Below, one piece after another: positions 55,582 through 63,794 of a stretch of 64,000 bases of DNA. Made by a program: the position numbers and the translations under genes. Each line of letters opens with the position of its first letter. Positions within the stretch are counted from its first letter, which is position 1. Source of the stretch: Roseateles amylovorans (GTDB lineage Bacteria > Pseudomonadota > Gammaproteobacteria > Burkholderiales > Burkholderiaceae_C); contig NZ_CP104562.2 in NCBI RefSeq assembly GCF_025398155.2, forward strand, positions 3,224,001 to 3,288,000, read 5' to 3'. The notes below the pieces were generated by a model. The model worked only from the letters and a program-made list of their open reading frames with translations. It did no database searches and had not been told where the DNA came from.

Positions 55582-56352
55582 TCACGCGGAGGCGTTCGGG
55601 CCCTCCTGCGACAGCGCGACTGCATCCTCCCCGGCCGGAATCCGCATCGGCGCGGTCGGATCCGTCACCGCTCGCCAGACCGCCTCGGCCACATCCAAGG
55701 CCTGAGTCACCGGCCCGTGACCGTCGCGCATGACCCCGAACACGTGCTGTGTGTAATCAGCATACGCTGGATGACCGCTGCGCTCGACCAGGCGCCGGGC
55801 ATTGGCGCCGAAACTCGTGCTTGGCGCGCGGCCGGGCAACACCAGTCGGGCACGCACGCCGAACGGGGCCAATTCCAGGGCGAGCGATTCGGTGAATGCA
55901 TTGACCGCAGCCTTGCTGCCGGTGTAGACCGACAAGAGCGGCAAGGGCTTGAGCGTGACGCTGGAGGTCACGTTCACCACCACGCCGGCGCCGCGTTCGC
56001 GCAGTTGCGGCAGGACGGCCTGCGTCATCGCGATCGTGCCCATGACGTTGGTGTCGAAGACCTCGCGCGCAGTGGCCATCGAGACACCTTCCAGCGGGGC
56101 CAGCAATCCGATGCCCGCGTTGTTGACCAGCGCGTCGATGGGGCCGGCCTCGGCCACGCAGCGCTGGATGCTGTGGGCGTCCGTCACGTCCAGCGGCAGC
56201 ACCCGCAACAGGTCGGTGGCGGGCAGCACGCTGACCTGCGGATTCCGCAAAGTCGCGATGACCCGCCAGCCGCGGTCGAGGAACAAGCGCGCCGTGTCAA
56301 GGCCGAAGCCGGAGGAACAGCCGGTGATGAGGACAGTAGGCGTGGACGACAT
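55582..56352 (-). CDS. Classical short-chain dehydrogenase/reductase
   Basis: 256 residues: cofactor motif TGCSSGFG (~10-17), NNAG (~87-90), catalytic Ser in VTSSVTL and YTGSK (Tyr/Lys). It is similar to the many SDRs annotated as oxidoreductases paired with a divergent AraC regulator, as here. The substrate is unknown; it is not part of the AHBA cluster. Confidence 0.9.
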   Translation of the reverse strand: MSSTPTVLITGCSSGFGLDTARLFLDRGWRVIATLRNPQVSVLPATDLLRVLPLDVTDAHSIQRCVAEAGPIDALVNNAGIGLLAPLEGVSMATAREVFDTNVMGTIAMTQAVLPQLRERGAGVVVNVTSSVTLKPLPLLSVYTGSKAAVNAFTESLALELAPFGVRARLVLPGRAPSTSFGANARRLVERSGHPAYADYTQHVFGVMRDGHGPVTQALDVAEAVWRAVTDPTAPMRIPAGEDAVALSQEGPNASA

Positions 56353-56443
56353 GAAGACTTCCTTGAAGTGAGGCCGCCACGATAGGCGGCGCGGCTCGGA
56401 CTCACTACACTTGAACGTCTATTTCTTTGTCGAATGAGTCCAA

Positions 56444-57373
56444 ATGATCGATCCGTTGGCCGAGGTCGTTTCGCTGCTGCAGCCGAGTGCGCCGTTCTCC
56501 AAGCGGGTGGTCGCGTCGGCGCCGTGGGCAGTGCGGCGATCGGAAACGGGTCGTCCCTTCTACTTCGCGGTGCTGGAGGGCGGTTGCCGCCTTCGGATCG
56601 ACAGTCCCTCGGGCAGCGAGACCCTCACGCTGAACGAGGGCGACTTCGCGCTGATCCCATCTGCGCGCGCGTTTTCCACCTCCAGCCTCGATCGGCAGCC
56701 GCCGGGGGACGATGAGCCGGTTGACACGGTCATTGCGCCTGTGCCCGACGGCGCGCGGGTGGGCGATCCGGCGCGTCCGGTCACCACCCGCATGCTGGTG
56801 GGCCACTGCGTGTTTGCCTCGTCCGATGCCGCGCTGCTGGTGTCGCTGCTGCCGGGCTGGATCCATGTGCAAGGCGAACCGCGCCTGTCCACGCTGGTGC
56901 AACTGGTGGGAGACGAGTCCCGCAGCGACCGGCCGGCGCGTGACATCGTCATGGCGCGGCTGTTGGAAGTCCTGCTCATCGAAGCGCTGCGGTCGACGGC
57001 CAGCGCATCGACCTCCGCCAGCCTCGTTCGCGGTCTGTCCGATCCCCGACTGGCACTGGCGTTGCGCCGCATGCACCAGCAACCGTCCATGCCCTGGACG
57101 ATGGCGCAACTGGCGAGCGAGGCGGCGATGTCGCGCTCCGCCTTCTTCCAACGGTTCAGCGACGCCGTGGGCATGGCCCCCATGACCTACCTGCTGGCCT
57201 GGCGCATGGCCTTGGCCAAGCAACTGCTTCGCCAGCCCAACGCCACGATGGCCGACATTGCCGAGCGCGTCGGCTACAGCTCGGTCAGCACCTTTGGTGT
57301 GGCCTTCACCCGGCATGTCGGCATGCCGCCGGGGCGCTACGCCAGGGAAGAGGGTGAGCTCCGGCCCGCATGA
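56444..57373 (+). CDS. AraC-family transcriptional regulator (cupin sensor)
   Basis: 309 residues. N-terminal cupin-type ligand domain (~10-190: RRSETGRPFYFAVLEGGCRL, LNEGDFALIPSA) and a C-terminal double HTH (~205-305: WTMAQLASEAAMSRSAFFQRF and ATMADIAERVGYSSVSTFGVAF). Divergent from the SDR gene across 91 bases and likely its regulator, as is common for this pair. Confidence 0.92.
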   Translation: MIDPLAEVVSLLQPSAPFSKRVVASAPWAVRRSETGRPFYFAVLEGGCRLRIDSPSGSETLTLNEGDFALIPSARAFSTSSLDRQPPGDDEPVDTVIAPVPDGARVGDPARPVTTRMLVGHCVFASSDAALLVSLLPGWIHVQGEPRLSTLVQLVGDESRSDRPARDIVMARLLEVLLIEALRSTASASTSASLVRGLSDPRLALALRRMHQQPSMPWTMAQLASEAAMSRSAFFQRFSDAVGMAPMTYLLAWRMALAKQLLRQPNATMADIAERVGYSSVSTFGVAFTRHVGMPPGRYAREEGELRPA

Positions 57374-57417
57374 CGCCGGCGCGATGCTGCGCGGTGCTGC
57401 ATGCGCCAGCGCGCCCG

Positions 57418-58665
57418 TCAGATCGGCCCAGGTCGCAACACGCATTTCGCCAGACTTGCCCGCTCCGTGCCCACTGTGCCCGGCAGACCCTCCCGGTCAT
57501 CAAGGCGCACATGGGCCCTCGGCGATTCGCCCGCGATCCATCCCAGCATCACACCCGGGATCACGCCCAGCACGGCACCGATCATCAACCCGACCAGCAA
57601 CACCGTTTCCATCCGAGCCGATTTCAGCCGATCGATCACCGATGGCCGCGGCGCCAGGTCTTGCCAGGCGGTCGACGTCGGACGCCGCAGCGGCGCCGCC
57701 TCCAGGCCGCTCAGCCAGTTCGACAAGGTCATCAGATCCGGCGGCCGCTGCGCCGGATCGCGTGCCCCCATGGCGCGAATCAACTGGGCCACCGGTGCGG
57801 GTACTTCCGGCGGGAACCACCAGCCATCGCTGCCGGACAGCAACGCGGCGACATGACCCGGACCCGCCCCGTCCGCGCCGGGGCGGCGACCGCCGATCGC
57901 CTCCAGGAACACGGCGCCCAAGGTGAAGATCTCGGAGGCCGGGCAGGGCGGGCAGCCCAGCAGCCGCTCCGGCGCCAGATAGGCCAGGGTGCCCGGTGTC
58001 TGTTGATGCGGCAGCGCCTCGTCGCAGGTGGTCAGCGGGTCGAAGCGCTGGGCGATGCCGAAGTCGACGATGCGAAGCTGACCGTTCTCCTGCAGCATCA
58101 GGTTGGCCGGCTTGATGTCCCCATGCACCACGCCCGCGTCATGGACCTCTGCCAAGGCACCGGCGGCCTGCGCCATGACGCTTGACGCCTGCTCGACCGA
58201 CAACGGACCCTCCCGCAGCACCTCGGCCATTTCCCGTCCGAACACCCGCTCCATGACGATCCAATGGCTGGCGGCCTCGCTCACCACCCCATGAACACGC
58301 ACAAACGCGGCGTGCCGCAGCCCGGCCGACCGCCGCGCCTCCACGAGATGGGCGTTCTGCTGCGCCTCCGCGCTCGCCCGCAGCCGCTTCAGCGCGACGG
58401 GGCGCAGCAGGACGGTGTCCCACGCTGCGAAGACCTCGCCCTGACCCCCACGGCCCAAGGGACCCTCGATGAGGTAGTGCGCCACCGACCTGGGCCACGG
58501 CGCAGATGCAGATGCGGATGCGGATGCGGATGCAGACGGCGTTTCAGATGCCCCGACGTCGCCTGTCCGGGTCGGGGCGGGCGCCACGTCGAGGGCAGCG
58601 ACGCCTCCCCACAGGTCGCCCGAGGAAGGGGGCGACCGCTCGGCTTCGGCTGTCAATCGCGGCAT
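57418..58665 (-). CDS. Serine/threonine protein kinase (Hanks type) with C-terminal membrane anchor
   Basis: 415 residues. Ser-Ala repeat region (~50-61), then the kinase domain (~70-345): glycine loop GRGGQGEV, VALKRL Lys, catalytic HGDIKPANLML (Asp retained, the Arg of HRD replaced by Gly), VDFGIA and GTLAYLAPERL. A C-terminal hydrophobic segment (VLLVGLMIGAVLGVIPGVML, ~360-380) should anchor it, leaving a short tail. The start is fixed by GGAGGTGACC upstream of ATG 58665; the longer frame is rejected. Non-RD kinase. Its neighbourhood (FHA-like sigma-54 activator, R-body genes) suggests a phosphosignalling role. Confidence 0.85.
   Translation of the reverse strand: MPRLTAEAERSPPSSGDLWGGVAALDVAPAPTRTGDVGASETPSASASASASASAPWPRSVAHYLIEGPLGRGGQGEVFAAWDTVLLRPVALKRLRASAEAQQNAHLVEARRSAGLRHAAFVRVHGVVSEAASHWIVMERVFGREMAEVLREGPLSVEQASSVMAQAAGALAEVHDAGVVHGDIKPANLMLQENGQLRIVDFGIAQRFDPLTTCDEALPHQQTPGTLAYLAPERLLGCPPCPASEIFTLGAVFLEAIGGRRPGADGAGPGHVAALLSGSDGWWFPPEVPAPVAQLIRAMGARDPAQRPPDLMTLSNWLSGLEAAPLRRPTSTAWQDLAPRPSVIDRLKSARMETVLLVGLMIGAVLGVIPGVMLGWIAGESPRAHVRLDDREGLPGTVGTERASLAKCVLRPGPI
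58502..58537 (-). repeat. Six hexanucleotide units encoding Ser-Ala repeats
   Basis: GCAGAT/GCGGAT/GCAGAC units on the plus strand, read on the minus strand as Ser-Ala pairs in the linker before the kinase domain. Confidence 0.9.
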
Positions 58666-58753
58666 GGAATGGTCACCTCCAGCAAGTCCAGCAACAGACG
58701 CCCAGATCGCCGACTCGCCGAACACCGCGAAGCCGGCCCGCCGTCCTCCACGC

Positions 58754-58806
58754 GTTTGACAGTTCAGGCTGTCAAACCGCGCTCCAGAACCCATCGGGTT
58801 TGACAG
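58754..58806. promoter_or_regulatory. Triple GTTTGACAG operator between kinase and AAA-AraC regulator genes
   Basis: A perfect inverted pair, GTTTGACAG (58754-58762) and CTGTCAAAC (58769-58777) with a 6-base spacer, plus a third direct copy at 58798-58806. It lies in the divergent intergenic region, so it could control both genes. It is most likely a binding site for a dimeric or AraC-type regulator, possibly the AraC-domain protein encoded at 58913 itself. Confidence 0.6.
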
Positions 58807-58856
58807 TTTCGGACCGAATTTGACGAAACTGAAGCGCCAAACCTCTGAAATCAGGC

Positions 58857-58872
58857 TGGCATGCATCTTGTC
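58857..58872 (+). promoter_or_regulatory. Possible sigma-54 promoter
   Basis: TGGCATGCATCTTGTC keeps the GG-N10-G spacing of a -24/-12 promoter, but the -12 GC is GT. It is 40 bases upstream of ATG 58913, which fits a short leader. The neighbouring sigma-54 activator gene makes it plausible. Confidence 0.3.
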
Positions 58873-58912
58873 TATGGAGTCGAAATATCCGAGACGGATT
58901 CATTGAGCAGCC

Positions 58913-60655
58913 ATGACGCATGACGACGATGTCCTGACCCCCACCCAGATCGATGCCTGGCTCCAACGGGCCTATCGGCCGACGCGCAGTCTGTCGACGA
59001 TGCTGAGCGAACTCGCCGCCAGCCTGATGCATCACCTGCCGCTGCAGGCGCTGGGCGTCGCCACACTGGAGGTCGGGGGCTTCCGCTTGAGGCGGTCGGC
59101 AGGCGGCCTCGAACTTGACAGCCTTGGCGCCACGCCCGACCCGGGCATCGACGGCGGGACAGCGGCTTCACCCCACGCCGGCGTGCAGGACGTCGCGCCG
59201 CTGACCTATGCCGGCGTTTGCATCGGCCAGCTCTCGCTGCACTGGCAATCCGGTCTGGACGCCTCACCGATGCCGGCGGCGGGACGCGCCCATCTGTGCG
59301 CCCGGCTGGCCCGCCTCATTCACCGCCATCGGGTTCAGGACTGGTGCCGACCGAGAGCTCGCGCCACGAACCTGCTCATCGGCGTCAGCGCGGCGTTGTT
59401 CCGATTCGAGCAGTTTGTCGAGCGGGCGGCGGGCAGCGATCTGCCTGTGCTGCTGAGCGGCGAGTTCGGAACCGAGAAATCATGGGCGGCGGCGGCGATC
59501 CATGTGGGCAGCCGACGTCGGTCGGGGCCGTGGGTGGAGGTGCATTGCGCCCATCCGCTGGAGGGTCCGGAGGCCTGGCTGCGCCGCGCCCAGGGCGGCA
59601 CCCTGTTCCTCAATGGCATCGACGAGCTGCCGATGCCCCTGCAGCTGGACTTGCTTGGACGATGGCTGAGCCTGTCCCGCCCGCACACCACCGATGAGAC
59701 GCCGCAGGAGGGCGCCGCCAGCGTCCGCCTGATGGCCTGCACCACGGCCGATCTGCGCGAGCCCGGCGCACCGCGGGTGCTGCGGGCCCTGCGCGCGGAA
59801 CTGGATGTGCTCTCGGCCGAGATTCCGGCGGTGCGTGAGCGGCGATCGGATCTTCGATTCCTGATCGAGGCCACGCTGGATCGGCTCGATCCCGCCTGCG
59901 GCGCAAGCGTGGATCCGGCGCTGCTGCAGGCCTGCCAGACGTATGACTGGCCGGAGAACCTGTCGGAACTGGCGCGCACGGTGGCGCAGTTGGCCACCTT
60001 GGCGGATGGACCGGTGATCGGTCCGGACGATGTGGCGCGCCACGCGCCGTGGCTGCTGGGCCCGGCCGCAGGCACGAGCGAGGGCACGATCAAGGGCACC
60101 GCGCCGGGCGCCAAGGCTGCGGGTTGGCAGACGGTGCAGATCGCTTCCGCGCACCCGGAGCCCTCCGATCAGGCGGCGCCGACGGGCGAACCTGCCGAGG
60201 GACCTGTCGGTGGTCCGCTGAGGCCGCTCAGTCCATCCGGCGGGTCCGGGCCGACTGCAGCGCCGCGGTCCGCCGCGCACTGGGTGAGCATCGTGCTGGA
60301 ACGTCAGCACCGCATCCTGGACACGCTGCATGCCGGCCTGCGGCGGGCGCTGCTGTTCCTCTCGGACCACTATGCGGAGCCGGTCTCGCTGACCGAGCTG
60401 TCGGAGCATGCGCATGTCAGCGCCTCGCACCTGACCTTCCTGTTCCGGAACAGCCTGGGCCTGAGCTTCAAATCCTTCCTGCTGTGCCTGCGCATCCACA
60501 CGGCCCAGCAATTGCTGCGGGACTCGCCGCTGCGCATCACCGAAGTGGCCATGCGCGCCGGCTTTGCCGACCTCAGCCATTTCGAACGCTGCTTCCGTCG
60601 CGCCGTGGGACAGAGCGCCCGGGACTATCGACGGGCGATGTCGACCCCGCCTTGA
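58913..60655 (+). CDS. Regulator with degenerate sigma-54-type AAA domain and C-terminal AraC HTH
   Basis: 580 residues. The N-terminal ~150 are GAF-like (no clear ligand site). Residues ~155-385 are a sigma-54-activator-like AAA+ domain with an altered Walker A (SGEFGTEKSW), Walker B-like GTLFLNGID, and YDWPENLSELAR at the end, but the GAFTGA sigma-54 contact loop is absent. A ~90-residue linker rich in Gly/Ala/Pro leads to an AraC-type double HTH (~485-575: VSLTELSEHAHVSASHLTFLF and LRITEVAMRAGFADLSHFERCF). It probably cannot activate sigma-54 itself and binds DNA through the AraC part. Divergent from the kinase gene. Confidence 0.8.
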   Translation: MTHDDDVLTPTQIDAWLQRAYRPTRSLSTMLSELAASLMHHLPLQALGVATLEVGGFRLRRSAGGLELDSLGATPDPGIDGGTAASPHAGVQDVAPLTYAGVCIGQLSLHWQSGLDASPMPAAGRAHLCARLARLIHRHRVQDWCRPRARATNLLIGVSAALFRFEQFVERAAGSDLPVLLSGEFGTEKSWAAAAIHVGSRRRSGPWVEVHCAHPLEGPEAWLRRAQGGTLFLNGIDELPMPLQLDLLGRWLSLSRPHTTDETPQEGAASVRLMACTTADLREPGAPRVLRALRAELDVLSAEIPAVRERRSDLRFLIEATLDRLDPACGASVDPALLQACQTYDWPENLSELARTVAQLATLADGPVIGPDDVARHAPWLLGPAAGTSEGTIKGTAPGAKAAGWQTVQIASAHPEPSDQAAPTGEPAEGPVGGPLRPLSPSGGSGPTAAPRSAAHWVSIVLERQHRILDTLHAGLRRALLFLSDHYAEPVSLTELSEHAHVSASHLTFLFRNSLGLSFKSFLLCLRIHTAQQLLRDSPLRITEVAMRAGFADLSHFERCFRRAVGQSARDYRRAMSTPP

Positions 60656-60826
60656 GGAGCCTTGCGGGTGCCTCAAGGGCACCTCCCGGCAACACCTCCG
60701 CGGCATTTGGCTTCGGGCGATCAATGCCTCGGCGCCTTGCACGCCCGCCAAGCGTCCAGCGACCGGACGGGCCGATTGGACGGGCCGGTCCGCCTGCAGC
60801 GACCGCCCGGGCCTCGCCCGAGGCCT

Positions 60827-61312
60827 TCAGCCGCCGGTGCCCTTGACGGCCGCATCCATCGCCTGCATCGCCTGCTGCTGCGCGGCAGCGACGGCTTCCA
60901 CCTGCGCCTGCATGGCTTGATGGATGCTCTGTGCGATGGCGGCTTCGGTGGCGGCCAAGGCGGCGTCCGCCTGCGCCACGGCGGCTCTCACCGCTTGGTT
61001 CACGTCGACGACGCCATCCGCGCCGGCAATGGCTTCCGATGCCGCACGCAGCGCCTGTTCGACCGCAGCGCTCGCCGCCTCCGACTGGTCCCGGGCTGCA
61101 TGCACGGCGGCCTCGGTCGCGCTCTGGGCAGCAGCCAGGGCCGCTGCGACCGAATCTGGGGTGACCGCTCCGGCTGCAGCCGCAGCGACAGCGGGCACCG
61201 CAGCAACGGCCGGGGCCGGCGTCACGAGCGCCGTGGACGCTGCGGACGCCGGGGGGGCCGTGGACGCTGCATCGGCATCCGCCGCCGTCGAGGAGAGCAG
61301 TTCGTCGTTCAT
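60827..61312 (-). CDS. Ala-rich helical protein of the R-body locus
   Basis: 161 residues, more than a third Ala. The second half has a pattern faintly like RebB: DVNQAVRAAVAQAD, then AIAQSIHQAMQAQVEAVAAAQQQAMQAM, so it may be a very diverged member. The ATG overlaps the stop of the 366-residue gene (ATGA), placing it last in the locus. No membrane helix or signal peptide. Function unknown; a structural or accessory role in R-body assembly is inferred from position only. Confidence 0.6.
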   Translation of the reverse strand: MNDELLSSTAADADAASTAPPASAASTALVTPAPAVAAVPAVAAAAAGAVTPDSVAAALAAAQSATEAAVHAARDQSEAASAAVEQALRAASEAIAGADGVVDVNQAVRAAVAQADAALAATEAAIAQSIHQAMQAQVEAVAAAQQQAMQAMDAAVKGTGG

Positions 61313-62409
61313 GAGGTGGACTCCGTGGTTGAGGGATCCGACACGGGCGCGGGCTTGGCCGCATTGAGCAGACCGAATTCGCGCAGGGAAATGATGCCGT
61401 TGGCGCTGAGTTGCAGCTCCGCCTGCTGGTCACTGGACTGCACATCAAAGACACAGGTGCTGCCGTCCTGGCCCAGCAGGCCATTGCGGATCTTCACCGC
61501 CCCCAACAGGCCCTGGGCGGCATTCAGGTAGACCTCCACCAGTTGCCGCGCATCGGTGCCGGTCTCGTTCAGGAAACGGGTGTTCAAGGCGACCTGCAGC
61601 ACCGCCTCGGACAGGCGTGAGAAGCCGACCTGCTTGCCGCTGGAGAGCCAGGCGGCCACGGCACGACCCACCTCCTCCGGCGACGGCAGGCCGCTGACCT
61701 GCGGACAGTCAAGCGCGCCGAAGAACAGCGGCAGCAGGGTGCGCATCGCCTGGGTGACCCGGTCCAATCGCTGGGACGGGCCCTGGCTGGGCGCGCCGGC
61801 CTTGGTCACCAGGGCCAGATAGAAACGCAGGTAGTCGGCAAACTCCTGCGGCGTGCGGGCCTGCTGGACCGCGAAGGTCGCGGCCTCCTGGGTCAGGTCC
61901 CCGGCCTCGCTGCCGACGCTGGCCGCCAGCAAGGGGTCTCGCATCAGCCGGACCAATGCGATCCGGTCGCCCAGGTCATTCGCCTGGAGCACCGGCGCGC
62001 CGTCCACCCCCAGGTCTTTCAGCCAGGTCTGCGGCGCCATGAGATCGACCTGGGTGAGCAGCTGTTGATCGTCGAGGATGCGGGTGACCTGGGTGGACAG
62101 CAGCGGGCTGTCATTGCCGCCCTCGGCCTTGGCCAGCACCAGCAGATCGGTGTGGCCCAGGCTCATCAGTTTGATGGGACTCACCATCAGCGCCAGGTTC
62201 GGCAAGAGCGCCAGCGGCGACCCGTGCAGGCCCAGTTGAACCTGGGCCAGCAGGGTGGATTCATCGGGGAAGTCATAGCGCACCGAGGGGGTGGCGGCGG
62301 CCCACTGCAGCCATTCGGGGCCGCCATCGACAAAGGCCAACGACAGTCGGCCCAGCTCGGAGAGCGCGCCCGGCTGCTGGATGGGCCGCCCGGCAACTGA
62401 GACTGGCAT
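61309..62409 (-). CDS. R-body-locus-associated protein of unknown function
   Basis: 366 residues, soluble, mixed alpha/beta, no recognised family. Notable segments: QLGLHGSPLALLPNLALMVSPI, ADYLRFYLALVTKAG, and a C-terminal FDVQSSDQQAELQLSANG. It lies 40 bases downstream of a RebB-type gene and overlaps the Ala-rich gene, so it is part of the reb transcript. It might be a chaperone or regulator of ribbon assembly, but nothing in the sequence proves this. Confidence 0.6.
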   Translation of the reverse strand: MPVSVAGRPIQQPGALSELGRLSLAFVDGGPEWLQWAAATPSVRYDFPDESTLLAQVQLGLHGSPLALLPNLALMVSPIKLMSLGHTDLLVLAKAEGGNDSPLLSTQVTRILDDQQLLTQVDLMAPQTWLKDLGVDGAPVLQANDLGDRIALVRLMRDPLLAASVGSEAGDLTQEAATFAVQQARTPQEFADYLRFYLALVTKAGAPSQGPSQRLDRVTQAMRTLLPLFFGALDCPQVSGLPSPEEVGRAVAAWLSSGKQVGFSRLSEAVLQVALNTRFLNETGTDARQLVEVYLNAAQGLLGAVKIRNGLLGQDGSTCVFDVQSSDQQAELQLSANGIISLREFGLLNAAKPAPVSDPSTTESTS

Positions 62410-62449
62410 GAGAGGGCTCCTGAGGTGAGAGGGGTGCTCGGCGGCGGGA

Positions 62450-62797
62450 TCAACCCGCCGGGAAGCCCTTCAAGACGTTGGCAGCGGCGGTACCGATGTT
62501 GGAGAAGTCGGTGGTGGCGCTTTGCATCAGCTGCTGGGCCGCGGTCAGCGCATCCTTGTAGCGGTCTTCTCCGGTGGCGAGGTACTGCGCCATCGCCACA
62601 CCCGCTGCGGTCGTAGCGATGGTGGAGATGTTGCGCAAGGCGTCTGCCGCATCCTGCACCGCGATCGCCGACGACTGCGCCACAGATTGGTAGGCTTTGC
62701 CGGCACCGCTGGTCATCACAACCTGCGGACTCATCGTGGCCAGTTGCGACTGGTTGATGACATCGATGATCTGGGCGTTGACCTGGGTGGGATCCAT
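62450..62797 (-). CDS. RebB-family R-body protein
   Basis: 115 residues of the RebB (killing-trait) family: QVNAQIIDVINQSQL at the N-terminus, then AYQSVAQSSAIAVQDAADALRNI in place of the usual Asn-rich AxNAxxNQQQ stretch, and a C-terminal extension (~75-115). RebB-type proteins polymerise into R-bodies, coiled ribbons that extend on a trigger and can burst membranes. Start ATG 62797 has an AGGAG site; the longer frame is rejected. Divergent in sequence from the other three copies, so perhaps a minor subunit. Confidence 0.75.
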   Translation of the reverse strand: MDPTQVNAQIIDVINQSQLATMSPQVVMTSGAGKAYQSVAQSSAIAVQDAADALRNISTIATTAAGVAMAQYLATGEDRYKDALTAAQQLMQSATTDFSNIGTAAANVLKGFPAG

Positions 62798-62969
62798 GGG
62801 AACTCCTGGGTAAGCGGCAGGCGGGTGACTCATCCTCGTCGTCATTCGCCGATCACGGATCTCCGGCGGATCAATGATGACCTGGAACGAAGGGCCGTGG
62901 AATGCGGCGAGGTCACAGAGGTGAGGGACGACGGGCCCGCGAGTACAACGAAGACGAACAGGTCACCGA

Positions 62970-63503
62970 CTAAGCCGGCGCCACTGACGAAGAGGACGAC
63001 GACGATGCCGGTGGCGCGGGTGGTGCAGTCGGCGCTGTGGGTGCGGGAGGCGCGGGAGGCGGCGCCGCAGCCGCCGTCGCAGCGGCGGCCAGTGCCTGCA
63101 GGTCCGCCTTTGCCTGGCTGGCCAGTTGGGTGGAACCGGTCGACTGGGCCTGCAGCGCCTGCACCGCGGCCTGTCCGTCGGCCAAGGCCGCAGCGATCGC
63201 CGCGGCCGGCGCTGCGGGGCCGGGCAACGGGTTCACCGACGGAGGCGGTGGCGGGGCCGGCGGCGGCGGGGGCGGTGTCTGCATGGCCAGGATGCGGGCG
63301 CAGGCCGAGGTGACCGCGGCCGAGCTGATCATGCTGGCGCTTTGCTGCCGGTTCACGGCGTTGTACATCGCCATGCCCAGGGTTTCGAGCAGCACGGCGT
63401 CGATCATGCCCTGGGACTGGGACGGCGCCTGAGCCGTCGAGAGCGTCACGGCGGTGCTGACCGCGTCGACGATCTGGCTGTTGACGGTGCTGTCATCGAT
63501 CAT
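62970..63503 (-). CDS. RebB-family protein with long Pro/Ala/Ser-rich tail
   Basis: 177 residues. Residues 1-75 are a clear RebB domain (STVNSQIVDAVSTAVTL, QGMIDAVLLETLGMAMYNAVNRQQSASM). Then comes a poly-Pro stretch (~76-90), an Ala/Gln helix with SQAKADLQALAAAA, and a second Pro/Ala/Ser tail ending in serines. RebB proteins are normally ~70-110 residues, so the tail is unusual; it could decorate the ribbon surface or end. The ATG overlaps the stop of the neighbouring RebB gene (ATGA). Confidence 0.8.
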   Translation of the reverse strand: MIDDSTVNSQIVDAVSTAVTLSTAQAPSQSQGMIDAVLLETLGMAMYNAVNRQQSASMISSAAVTSACARILAMQTPPPPPPAPPPPPSVNPLPGPAAPAAAIAAALADGQAAVQALQAQSTGSTQLASQAKADLQALAAAATAAAAPPPAPPAPTAPTAPPAPPASSSSSSSVAPA

Positions 63504-63712
63504 GAGGAAGCTCCCTTGGCGAGAATCATGGCGAGTACCTGGGCCAGTGCGGCGTTCGCCAGGACCTGGCCGCGCTGCTGGTTGGCCACGGCGTTTTCCA
63601 TCGCCAGGCCGATGCTGTCCGCCATCACGACATAGGTCATGCCCATGGCGATGGCCGGGGCCTGACCGATGGCCAGCGCATCCCCGGCGGCGATGGCAGG
63701 CAGAAGGTTCAA
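63500..63712 (-). CDS. Short RebB-family protein
   Basis: 70 residues: AIAMGMTYVVMADSIGLAMENAVANQQRGQ is the RebB core. The usual N-terminal VNxQITDAV segment is missing. TTG start, with an AGGAG site seven bases upstream and an in-frame stop directly before it, so no longer version is possible. Translationally coupled to the tailed RebB gene. Confidence 0.75.
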   Translation of the reverse strand: MNLLPAIAAGDALAIGQAPAIAMGMTYVVMADSIGLAMENAVANQQRGQVLANAALAQVLAMILAKGASS

Positions 63713-63794
63713 TCAGCGGCTCCTGCCCACGCTAGGGAACCATGACCGATGTGCAGGTCATGACCGAGGCATGGGCAGGGCCGCTGCGCCTGGA

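Noticed and set aside
57418..58866. Longer kinase gene starting at 58866
   Set aside because: The extra N-terminal frame crosses the GTTTGACAG operator and has no ribosome site, while ATG 58665 has a strong GGAGG site.
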